Source: Gammaproteobacteria bacterium
GTDB taxonomy: Bacteria; Pseudomonadota; Gammaproteobacteria; Enterobacterales; Alteromonadaceae
Direction of reading: 5' to 3'
NCBI GenBank assembly: GCA_023380515.1
Contig: JAMCRH010000262.1
Location: 1 to 21,220, forward strand
DNA: 21,220 nt
The position numbers were made by a program, and so were the translations under genes. The notes below the pieces were generated by a model. That model made no database searches, had not been told where the DNA came from, and saw nothing but the letters and a program-made list of their open reading frames with translations. Positions 15,354-21,220 of this stretch are shown here, one piece after another; within the stretch, counting starts at the first letter, position 1, and every line of letters starts with the position of its first letter.

Positions 15354-17624
15354 ATGCTTTCTTTACGCTGGTTAACGCTTGGCTTGATTGTTTTAGCGCT
15401 AATTTTTACCTTGTCGCTCGGGATGACTCCTGTGCCAACGGCACCCTCCACACATCAGTCTGTGGCGTTGCAGTGGGTCGACGAAACGACCTGCCAGCAA
15501 TGCCATCTTGACCAAGTCAAAGAATGGCAAGGTTCTCATCATCAGCTCGCTATGCTGCAACCGGACACGACGAGCGTACGCGGCCCTTTTAACGGCACAC
15601 AATTTCAAACCGTCGACGAATCTTTTCTATTCTTCAACGAGGCAGGGCGTTATTTTGTCGAGACGCAAAAGCGAAGCGGGACCAAGATGGTTTACCCGGT
15701 GGCTTATACATTTGGTTGGGAGCCGTTACAGCAGTATTTAATTGAAACCGAGCCGGGTCGACTGCAGGCATTGAGTGTTGCTTGGGATACCGAACGCGAG
15801 CAGTGGTTCCATTTATATGAAGGTGCTCAGGTCGATGCTACGCATCCGCTGCATTGGCAACAACGCTCGCAAAACGCCAATACGCAATGTATCGAATGTC
15901 ACACCAGCGGCTATTCAATGACTTATAGTCCAAAAGAACATCGGATGGAATCGCAGTGGCAAAGTTTGGGTGTGGGCTGTCAGGCCTGTCATGGCCAAGC
16001 CTCACATCATCTGGCTTGGGCGCAATCCGATGGCGCACAAGCGCCTGACCATTACGGCTTTTCCCGTGCTTTAACTGCGCCAGAACATGGTCAACAACAA
16101 CTAGAAACCTGTGCACAATGCCATAGCCGCCGCACGCCATTGGGTGCGGTTGATGGACAGGGCTCGTTTCACGACGATTACTTATTAAGTTTACTGACCG
16201 CGGATCTCTATGAAGTCGACGGCCAGATCAGTGATGAAGTTTTTGAATACGGGTCATTTCTGCAAAGTAAAATGTACCAGCAAGGTGTAGTCTGCAGCGA
16301 TTGCCATAATCCGCATTCCGCGCAATTTAAAATGCCAGAAATAGCAACCTGTACTCAGTGCCACAACCCGACCAACAAGGTGCCGCGTGAGGGTATTCAA
16401 ACCGCGAGCTTGAAGGCTGCGAATTACGCCGGCAGCACCCACCACTTTCATCAGCCAGAGTCGAGCGGTGCCGACTGTCGAAGCTGTCACATGCCAAGCA
16501 AAACCTATATGGGCAATGATGTCCGCCATGATCATAGTTTTAGCGTGCCTAATCCCACACAAGCATTGACTTTGGGCCATTCGGACGCCTGCTTAAGCTG
16601 TCACACGGACGATGATCCGGAGATTATCATCACTGCCTTTACTGAATGGTATCCAGATTTTACGCCACGTGATGGCGGTTACGCTGTGGCTATGTACAAC
16701 GCTCGGGGTGGACAGGCCGGTGCAGTTGAGGCTTTATTACAACAGCTGATGCGCGAAGATCTACCACCGATACGACGTGCTGCTTTGCTTGCGGAAACAC
16801 CACATTATCCAGCGCCACAGTTACAACAGCAGGCTATCCTCGGGCTGCAACATGATGATCCGCTGGTACGGCGGTCTGCATTGAATGCGGTAGCCGAGTT
16901 TTTACCCCCCGATCAGCTACAACAGATTTTGACCTATTTACAGGCGGACCCGGTGCGTTCGATAAGGGTAACAGCAACCGAGCTTGCGGTTGAACAAACG
17001 CGACAAACCGGCCAGCCGATGGATCCCTCCAACCTGACCGAGTTGATCGAAATTCAGCAAAAATTAGCCGGCCGTCCGGAAGCTCATTATACGTTAGCCA
17101 CATTATTACAGTTGCAGCCGATGTTGCAGCCACAGCAAGTAAGCACTCACTTGTCTACAGCCTTGCGGCTTGCCCCAGACTATACGCCGGCGCTGGTGGC
17201 GCAGGCAGAATTGATTGAGCAACGTGACAGCAGTGAAGGTTTAAATTATTTGCGCCAAGAAGTCGAGCGTTGGCCAAACAATGCGGATTTGCAATTCGCC
17301 TTGGCTTTAGCGGAAATCCGCAACGGTGACCTGGCTGCGGGCACAGAATGGCTCATTGTCGCTCGGCAGAGGGCACCCGAGAATGACTACTACGCCTATG
17401 TACTCGCGATCGCGTGGCATGATCAAGGACAGATCGGTGCAGCAAAAAACTTACTTCGTGAACAACTGGAAAAGAATCAGCGCAACCGTCAATTGCGGCT
17501 GACGCTATTAAATTACCTCGATGCAAATGATGAATCGCAAGCGGAGGAGAGGGTTAGGCTGATTGAGCAGTGGTCTCGCCAGAATCCGAATGACGCTTTG
17601 TTAAAAGCCTATTTAAGGGAGTGA
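15354..17624 (+). CDS. Octahaem c-type cytochrome with HEAT/TPR-like C-terminal domain
   Basis: The 756-residue protein starts with a hydrophobic segment (residues 5-24), either a signal peptide or an anchor, and is therefore periplasmic or facing the periplasm. Eight CXXCH haem-binding motifs are visible at residues 47, 179, 209, 253, 314, 333, 375 and 413. Several distal histidines (for example SHH at 61-63, THHFHQ at 362-367) could be second ligands. From about 455 to 550 the sequence is helical and HEAT-like (DDPLVRRSALNAVAEF), and from about 570 to 750 it resembles tetratricopeptide repeats (YTPALVAQAELIEQ, NADLQFALALAEIRNGDLAAG). This combination suggests electron transfer coupled to a protein-binding scaffold. 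It is not a standard nitrite reductase: the haem motifs are all CXXCH and the tail is extra. The sulfatase gene starts 7 bp after the stop, so the two are an operon. The redox partner and substrate are unknown. Confidence 0.85.
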   Translation: MLSLRWLTLGLIVLALIFTLSLGMTPVPTAPSTHQSVALQWVDETTCQQCHLDQVKEWQGSHHQLAMLQPDTTSVRGPFNGTQFQTVDESFLFFNEAGRYFVETQKRSGTKMVYPVAYTFGWEPLQQYLIETEPGRLQALSVAWDTEREQWFHLYEGAQVDATHPLHWQQRSQNANTQCIECHTSGYSMTYSPKEHRMESQWQSLGVGCQACHGQASHHLAWAQSDGAQAPDHYGFSRALTAPEHGQQQLETCAQCHSRRTPLGAVDGQGSFHDDYLLSLLTADLYEVDGQISDEVFEYGSFLQSKMYQQGVVCSDCHNPHSAQFKMPEIATCTQCHNPTNKVPREGIQTASLKAANYAGSTHHFHQPESSGADCRSCHMPSKTYMGNDVRHDHSFSVPNPTQALTLGHSDACLSCHTDDDPEIIITAFTEWYPDFTPRDGGYAVAMYNARGGQAGAVEALLQQLMREDLPPIRRAALLAETPHYPAPQLQQQAILGLQHDDPLVRRSALNAVAEFLPPDQLQQILTYLQADPVRSIRVTATELAVEQTRQTGQPMDPSNLTELIEIQQKLAGRPEAHYTLATLLQLQPMLQPQQVSTHLSTALRLAPDYTPALVAQAELIEQRDSSEGLNYLRQEVERWPNNADLQFALALAEIRNGDLAAGTEWLIVARQRAPENDYYAYVLAIAWHDQGQIGAAKNLLREQLEKNQRNRQLRLTLLNYLDANDESQAEERVRLIEQWSRQNPNDALLKAYLRE

Positions 17625-17631
17625 GAGTGAC

Positions 17632-19866
17632 ATGAGTCGTCAACAGATTTATTGGCTGCGCGCAGTGAGCGCAATGCTGAGCATATTAATTTTAACCGGC
17701 TGTAACTGGAATTCGACGAAGCGTCCTGAGTTTGAGGTCAATCCGCCAACACCGCCTGTTGTGGAACTGCCACCGAATATTTTATTGGTGGTGATGGATG
17801 ATGTGGGAATCGATCAACTTACCGCGTTGGGATATGGCGGTGTGCATCCGCCATCAACACCAGCGATTAACGCGATCGCAGAGCAAGGAGTGCGGTTTCG
17901 GAATACTTGGTCGATGCCTGAATGCTCGCCGGGTCGAGTAGCCTTATTCGCTGGTCGTTATCCACTTCGAACCAATGTTTATCAAGCAATTGGGCCGAAT
18001 GATTTGGCCAATTCACAAGTTTCTCCATATGAGCTAACTGCGGCTAAAATGCTGCAAAATGCAGACTATGAAAGTGCCATGTTTGGCAAGTTTCATTTAG
18101 CCGGGCCGGATTTTAATCCTGCTGAAAATGGCACACCTGCGGCATTAGGTTGGGACTTCTTTTATGGGTGGACGGGTGGCTTACCAGCTAGCATTGATAC
18201 CACAGCGGGTGGTATTGCTGAGGTAGGCACATATTCTTGCGGCTATGTACCGTCTCTTGAAGAGGATCCGGTTCATGGTGCAGAGTATGGTGCTTGTTAC
18301 ATCCCTAATCTGGCAGAGGTTTCCTGTCAGAATCTTGAGGGTAGTGCCGAGCAATCCGCGGGTTTGCAATGTTTAGCCAGTGGCGGTGTACTCGTGCCGA
18401 ACGCAAATTGCATGACAGAGCCGCCAGCGTCGGTCAATTTCGAGCAAGAAAATGCCTATTATGTGTCGCCATTAGTGATTAATCATCAAGGGGAAGTGAC
18501 GGAAGTTCCTCTGCGTGACCCACGCAGTCGCGGTTATCGTACGACGATTGAGGTCGATGCGGCACGCGAATGGATTCAAAGTCGAAATGGTGATCAGCCT
18601 TGGATGGCATCGGTGACATTTACCGCACCGCACACTCCCATTCAAACACCACCACCGACCTTATTAAGCTCGGGAATTGAAACTCAGTTACAAGCGGACT
18701 GCAGTTTCGAGCCGTCGGCATTGCCGAATTTTCGGCGCCTCAGTGATGCGACCATTGAGGCAATGGATACAGAGTTTGAACGTCTTCTTGTCGATATCGG
18801 CGTAGCTGAACGGAGTGTTGATGATCGGCTGGTCTATCGCCCTGAAAGTAATACCCTTGTGGTGATTATCGGTGACAACGGTTCTTTTGGACCGACAGTA
18901 AAAGCACCATTCGACTTATCTCGAGCAAAGGGCTCAGCATATCAAACTGGAATTTGGGTACCGCTCATTGTCGCTGGACCTATGGTGATTGAGCCCGGGC
19001 GCAATGTCGAGCATATGGTCAATGCCGTCGATGTTTTCTCACTATTTGCTGAAGTGGCTGGACTTGACGTAGAAGAGTTTGCAACCGCACAAATCGACAG
19101 TGTTGCGATGTTACCCTATCTCACGTCGACCACAGCGGACTCACAGCGCAGCTTTAACTTTGCCCAAGGCGGCTTGAATATTCAGCTGAATGGAGGCCGA
19201 AACGGACCTTGTGTGATTGGACAATGTAGCCATACGCCGGTGAGTAAATCGGTCTGCGAAGATAATGGGGGTGTCTGGTGGGGCCAAGGTGCTGATAATC
19301 CGGAAGTCATTGATTTTTATAATAGCGGTAATTTGGAACAGTGTTGGCAGGTTAATCAGGCAATTTTTAACAAACAACCACAACGTTATGAACAAAATCG
19401 AGTGATGATGGGTTGGACACAATACCAAGCCATTCGCAATGAACACTATAAACTGGTGAGCAATTTTGCGCTCGATTACGATCCAGCCACGGATACCTCA
19501 ATGGATTTGTATAGCGTCGAATTTTATCGTATCGATCAGGGCTTTCCGCCAGCGTTAGATCGTGAAGATGACGACTTACTGCTCGGTGGTGGATTAGCAA
19601 ACTTAGATTTGTTGTCGTCGGAAGAGCGCAACAATTATGAGGCACTGCATCAGCAACTGACCGCGATTCTTGCCAGTAAACCTGGGTGTCCAGGTGATGG
19701 TAATTATGACGGCGTTGTTGATCAGCGAGATCTTGATAACTATGACGCACTCATTGCAAGCGGATGGAATGGTTCGAGTTGGTATGATTTTAATTTCGAT
19801 GGCGTTACGGATGATGCAGACCGAGCCATTATCTTGGCGAATATCGATTCGATGTGTCAACAGTGA
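17632..19866 (+). CDS. Lipoprotein sulfatase with C-terminal dockerin-like repeats
   Basis: A type I sulfatase hydrolyses sulfate esters using a formylglycine. Here residues 1-24 are a lipoprotein signal (LILTGC, Cys24). The metal-binding Asp56-Asp57 follow in VVMDDVG. The formylglycine motif CSPGR is at 98-102, and FGKFHLAG (151-158), APHTPIQ (332-338) and GDNGS (414-418) are further active-site segments, so it looks active. Formylglycine-generating enzyme is not in the window. At 687-740 two calcium-loop repeats, DGNYDGVVDQRD and DFNFDGVTDDAD, resemble dockerin type I. Twelve additional cysteines lie in the catalytic domain insertions and tail, suggesting disulfides. The ATG is preceded by GGAGTGAGAGTG. 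It is encoded 7 bp after the octahaem cytochrome. Substrate unknown; a sulfated polysaccharide or small sulfate ester is possible. Confidence 0.88.
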   Translation: MSRQQIYWLRAVSAMLSILILTGCNWNSTKRPEFEVNPPTPPVVELPPNILLVVMDDVGIDQLTALGYGGVHPPSTPAINAIAEQGVRFRNTWSMPECSPGRVALFAGRYPLRTNVYQAIGPNDLANSQVSPYELTAAKMLQNADYESAMFGKFHLAGPDFNPAENGTPAALGWDFFYGWTGGLPASIDTTAGGIAEVGTYSCGYVPSLEEDPVHGAEYGACYIPNLAEVSCQNLEGSAEQSAGLQCLASGGVLVPNANCMTEPPASVNFEQENAYYVSPLVINHQGEVTEVPLRDPRSRGYRTTIEVDAAREWIQSRNGDQPWMASVTFTAPHTPIQTPPPTLLSSGIETQLQADCSFEPSALPNFRRLSDATIEAMDTEFERLLVDIGVAERSVDDRLVYRPESNTLVVIIGDNGSFGPTVKAPFDLSRAKGSAYQTGIWVPLIVAGPMVIEPGRNVEHMVNAVDVFSLFAEVAGLDVEEFATAQIDSVAMLPYLTSTTADSQRSFNFAQGGLNIQLNGGRNGPCVIGQCSHTPVSKSVCEDNGGVWWGQGADNPEVIDFYNSGNLEQCWQVNQAIFNKQPQRYEQNRVMMGWTQYQAIRNEHYKLVSNFALDYDPATDTSMDLYSVEFYRIDQGFPPALDREDDDLLLGGGLANLDLLSSEERNNYEALHQQLTAILASKPGCPGDGNYDGVVDQRDLDNYDALIASGWNGSSWYDFNFDGVTDDADRAIILANIDSMCQQ

Positions 19867-19920
19867 TGACCCGTCAACTGGGTAGTGTTCAGAATTCTGT
19901 GTCATTTCGATAAACTAAGC

Positions 19921-19939
19921 AAAAACCCACCGCAAGGGT
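19921..19939 (+). terminator. Broken terminator after the sulfatase gene
   Basis: AAAAACCC (19921-19928), loop ACCGCAA (19929-19935) and GGGT (19936-19939) form the 5' arm, loop and first bases of a 3' arm. The expected T-run is replaced by the IS4 terminal repeat at 19940. This is the same arrangement as at 7461-7477 and 21076-21094. Confidence 0.5.
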
Positions 19940-19980
19940 TAACACCGTTCAATCAAAATACTCTTAACTGAACGGTGTTA
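19940..19980. mobile_element. Minimal IS4-family end pair (41 bp)
   Basis: TAACACCGTTCA (19940-19951) is the first 12 bases of the IS4-type terminal repeat. CTTAACTGAACGGTGTTA (19963-19980) is the complete right repeat, the exact reverse complement of 7478-7495. Only 11 bp (ATCAAAATACT) lie between. The pair forms a 12-bp-or-longer hairpin in RNA. Flanks are terminator halves that do not match each other, so it is more likely a recombination or deletion product than a simple insertion. Confidence 0.6.
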
Positions 19981-19999
19981 GCCTATTGGCGGTTTTTTG
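19981..19999 (+). terminator. Partial terminator right of the IS4 end pair
   Basis: GCC (19981-19983), loop TATT and GGCGGTTTTTT form three bases of a 5' arm, a tetraloop and a full 3' arm with T-run. The missing 5' bases would be ACC. The hairpin formed by 19940-19980 plus this T-run may still terminate the sulfatase transcript. Confidence 0.5.
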
Positions 20000-20030
20000 T
20001 TGGGAGGAACTATTTGTTGGGAGTAACTAT
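19997..20030 (+). repeat. 17-bp tandem duplication around the ung ribosome-binding site
   Basis: TTGTTGGGAGGAACTAT (19997-20013) is followed directly by TTGTTGGGAGTAACTAT (20014-20030), with one mismatch. The second copy supplies the GGGAG site and the first two bases of the ung ATG. The first copy has a better GGGAGG but is now 23 nt from the start. Confidence 0.85.
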
Positions 20031-20742
20031 GCAAACCTGGCAAGAGTTTATAGAAGCCGAGCAGCAACGCGAATATTTTCAAGTGTTGCAAGCCCGGATT
20101 GCCGAAGCGAAAGTCAATGGCGCCGTTATTTACCCGCCCGAGACTCAGGTTTTTCGTGCTTTTGAACTGACTCCGATTGAACAGGTGAAAGCTGTCGTTA
20201 TCGGCCAAGACCCCTATCACCAACTCGGTCAAGCCCACGGTCTTGCATTTTCTGTTGAGCGAGGCGTGCGTATTCCGCCGTCATTACGCAATATCTACAA
20301 AGCTATCCAAGTCGACTATCCAGAGGTTGAAATCCCAGATCATGGTGACTTGTCGGCATGGGCGCGGCAAGGTGTCTTGTTGCTGAATACCGCATTAACC
20401 GTGGAAGAGGGGAAAGCCGGAGCACATTCGAAGTGGGGGTGGCATGAGTTTACTGCCCGCGCTTTAGCATTCTTCGCTACTCAAAAGCCAGCCGCTTATT
20501 TGCTTTGGGGCGCGCATGCCCAGCAGGTTGCTGCGAAAGCGCTAGCCACTACGCCATTTGTAGCAGAGAACTTATTATTGCAGTCGGTGCACCCGTCACC
20601 ACTTTCAGCCCATAAAGGTTTCCTTGAATGTGGGCATTTCCGTGCGACGAACACGTGGTTACAGGCTCGTCAGCAACCCCCCATTGAATGGTTGCCAGTC
20701 GCCAATAATGGTCAAAAACAAGGTGATTTGTTCACAAAATAG
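20029..20742 (+). CDS. ung: Uracil-DNA glycosylase (family 1)
   Basis: Ung removes uracil from DNA as the first step of base-excision repair. The 237-residue protein has the catalytic water-activating motif GQDPYH (Asp61, His64), the uracil-pocket LLLNTALTV (117-125), and the leucine-loop motif HPSPLSAHKGF with His188. Length and order are normal for family 1. I start at the ATG at 20029, seven bases after GGGAG. An in-frame GTG at 19975 would add 18 residues coded by IS4 repeat and terminator sequence and is rejected. No neighbouring repair genes are visible. A short inverted repeat ATTTAGC-TTG-GCTAAAT lies just after the stop (20747-20763) without a T-run. Confidence 0.97.
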   Translation: MQTWQEFIEAEQQREYFQVLQARIAEAKVNGAVIYPPETQVFRAFELTPIEQVKAVVIGQDPYHQLGQAHGLAFSVERGVRIPPSLRNIYKAIQVDYPEVEIPDHGDLSAWARQGVLLLNTALTVEEGKAGAHSKWGWHEFTARALAFFATQKPAAYLLWGAHAQQVAAKALATTPFVAENLLLQSVHPSPLSAHKGFLECGHFRATNTWLQARQQPPIEWLPVANNGQKQGDLFTK

Positions 20743-20832
20743 TAACATTTAGCTTGGCTAAATTATCGAATTATGGTACAACGATGCAGCGGTTGTAAAA
20801 ATAACAAAAACACAACATGCGTTTCATGAAGT

Positions 20833-20864
20833 GGTCACAAAAAGCACCAATAATAGCTGTGACC
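20833..20864. promoter_or_regulatory. Inverted repeat upstream of the DUF3545 gene
   Basis: GGTCACA (20833-20839) and TGTGACC (20858-20864) are perfect 7-bp arms 18 nt apart, 45 bp before the next start codon. It may be an operator or leader hairpin. The TCACA...TGTGA order is opposite to a CRP site. Confidence 0.35.
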
Positions 20865-20909
20865 GAATCGCGGTGATATCACAACGCAAACCACGCAAGG
20901 GGGATTCCC

Positions 20910-21074
20910 ATGAACCATACTGAAGAACTTGGTAACAACGAGAAATCGAGTAAGGGCCGGGCAAAACGTAAGTGGCGTGAAATTGAAGCAATAAAAGAAC
21001 GCCAGCGTTTAGAGAAAGAGTTGATGGATATCGATTACTGCTATGACTTAGAATCCGACGACCTCGAGTTCTAA
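20910..21074 (+). CDS. Small DUF3545-like protein
   Basis: A 54-residue highly charged protein. The central KRKWREIEAIKERQRLEKEL is a basic, probably helical stretch, and the C-terminus is acidic (DLESDDLEF). This basic-helix plus acidic-tail pattern matches the DUF3545 family common in Vibrionales and Alteromonadales. The function is unknown; there is no signal peptide or membrane segment. AAGGGGG (20897-20903) six bases before the ATG is a strong ribosome-binding site. The gene is followed two bases later by a terminator interrupted by an IS4 end. It was below the usual length cut-off for automatic gene calling but the site, codons and family match support it. Confidence 0.8.
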   Translation: MNHTEELGNNEKSSKGRAKRKWREIEAIKERQRLEKELMDIDYCYDLESDDLEF

Positions 21075-21075
21075 G

Positions 21076-21094
21076 AAAAAGGGCCTCTTGCGAG
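21076..21094 (+). terminator. Broken terminator after the DUF3545 gene
   Basis: AAAAAGGGCCTC (21076-21087), loop TTGC (21088-21091) and GAG (21092-21094) are the 5' arm, tetraloop and first three bases of the 3' arm. The expected GCCC and T-run are replaced by the IS4 terminal repeat at 21095. Confidence 0.6.
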
Positions 21095-21151
21095 TAATGC
21101 CGATCAGTTAAGAAATTTTCGCGATCGGTTGACCGATCCTTAGAAGGGTTC

Positions 21152-21189
21152 AAAATCCGTAATTAGGTTATCTAATTACGGATTTTTTT
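21152..21189 (+). terminator. Stem-loop with T-run in the IS4 leader
   Basis: AAAATCCGTAATTAG (21152-21166) and CTAATTACGGATTTT (21172-21186) form a perfect 15-bp stem with loop GTTAT, ending in seven T residues (21183-21189). The transposase ATG follows directly. The hairpin therefore both ends upstream transcription and covers the region where a ribosome-binding site would be. Confidence 0.8.
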
Positions 21190-21220
21190 ATGCGTTTTGA
21201 AAGTGAATTGGCAGTAGCCT
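21190..21220 (+). CDS. IS4-family transposase, first 10 residues
   Basis: The ATG at 21190, directly after the T-run of the IS leader hairpin, opens a frame MRFESELAVA that runs to the window edge. A short variable lead of this kind precedes the I-P-x-x-W domain in IS4-group transposases. Nothing more can be said from 31 bases; the assignment rests on the terminal repeat and leader. No separate ribosome-binding site is visible, which fits low expression. Confidence 0.55.
   Translation, partial: MRFESELAVA

Larger units (their letters stand above)
21095..21220 (+). mobile_element. IS4-family element, left end (continues beyond window)
   Basis: It begins with TAATGCCGATCAGTTAAG (21095-21112), which I recall as the terminal repeat of IS4-group elements. 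A subterminal palindrome GATCGGTTGACCGATC (21124-21139), a terminator-like stem-loop (21152-21189) and a transposase ATG at 21190 follow. The layout is the same as the remnant at 7478. The right end lies outside the window. The frame is open where visible, so this copy could be intact. Confidence 0.75.

Noticed and set aside
15230..15511. Plus-strand 93-codon frame before and into the cytochrome gene
   Set aside because: It overlaps the cytochrome start in another frame and has no recognisable domain; the cytochrome frame has signal sequence and haem motifs.
19367..19905. Minus-strand frames in the sulfatase tail
   Set aside because: They arise antisense to the dockerin-like region; composition rich in His, Asn and Arg and without motifs.
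19975..20028. GTG start giving ung an 18-residue extension
   Set aside because: The extension is coded by IS4 terminal repeat and terminator sequence; family 1 Ung proteins begin near the ATG at 20029, which has its own GGGAG.
20833..20864. CRP-type site upstream of the DUF3545 gene
   Set aside because: The arms read TCACA then TGTGA with 18 nt between, the reverse of the TGTGA-N6-TCACA order of a CRP site.
1..21220. CRISPR array, tRNA or rRNA genes
   Set aside because: I saw no regularly spaced direct repeats with unique spacers and no cloverleaf or rRNA-like segments on either strand.

Overview
The window looks like a chromosomal segment of a marine gammaproteobacterium of the order Alteromonadales, most likely Idiomarinaceae or a close relative. 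Reasons: the TauE-like permease / lgt / thyA / tcdA order, a csdE gene tail to tail with tcdA, a tightly coupled etfBA pair, a DUF1302 outer-membrane protein, a short DUF3545-type protein, and IS4-family insertion-sequence ends. The taxonomic call is by recognition only.

Layout. 1-3599 is conserved housekeeping: the end of a TSUP permease, lgt, thyA and tcdA on the plus strand, then csdE on the minus strand. 3694-5490 is the etfBA operon with its own promoter and terminator. 5622-7442 is a DUF1302 outer-membrane protein. At 7478 an IS4-family left end begins; only the start of its transposase survives, and it runs into the truncated 3' end of a minus-strand membrane sensor gene. 9040-14302 is an apparent three-gene operon: a TonB-dependent receptor, a PepSY membrane protein, and a PepSY membrane domain fused to an NqrF-like 2Fe-2S/FAD/NADH reductase. 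14452-15229 is a deletion scar: the first ~85 codons of an AbgT-type transporter, a decayed IS3-family element, and the last ~23 codons of an ABC-transporter ATPase. 15354-19866 is a two-gene unit: an eight-haem c-type cytochrome with a HEAT/TPR tail and a lipoprotein sulfatase carrying dockerin-like calcium repeats. A minimal IS4-end pair, ung, a DUF3545 gene and the start of another IS4 element finish the window.

How the genes work together. lgt, thyA, tcdA, csdE, etfBA and ung are ordinary cell functions. The receptor/PepSY/NqrF-like operon reads as an envelope uptake-and-reduction system, probably for a ferric chelate: capture at the outer membrane, then NADH-driven reduction at the inner membrane. 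The cytochrome/sulfatase pair suggests a periplasmic or cell-surface process, but its substrate is unknown.

Most unusual observations. (1) All four IS4-family end junctions fall inside what looks like an intrinsic-terminator hairpin, and the bases just outside each end are a short arm, a loop and a matching short arm, as if the target duplication were the hairpin tip. (2) The two IS4 left ends each carry a terminator-like stem-loop at the same place, with unrelated stem sequences that both pair perfectly. (3) The PepSY-NqrF-like fusion sits in a receptor operon. (4) A multihaem cytochrome is paired with a sulfatase that has dockerin-like repeats.
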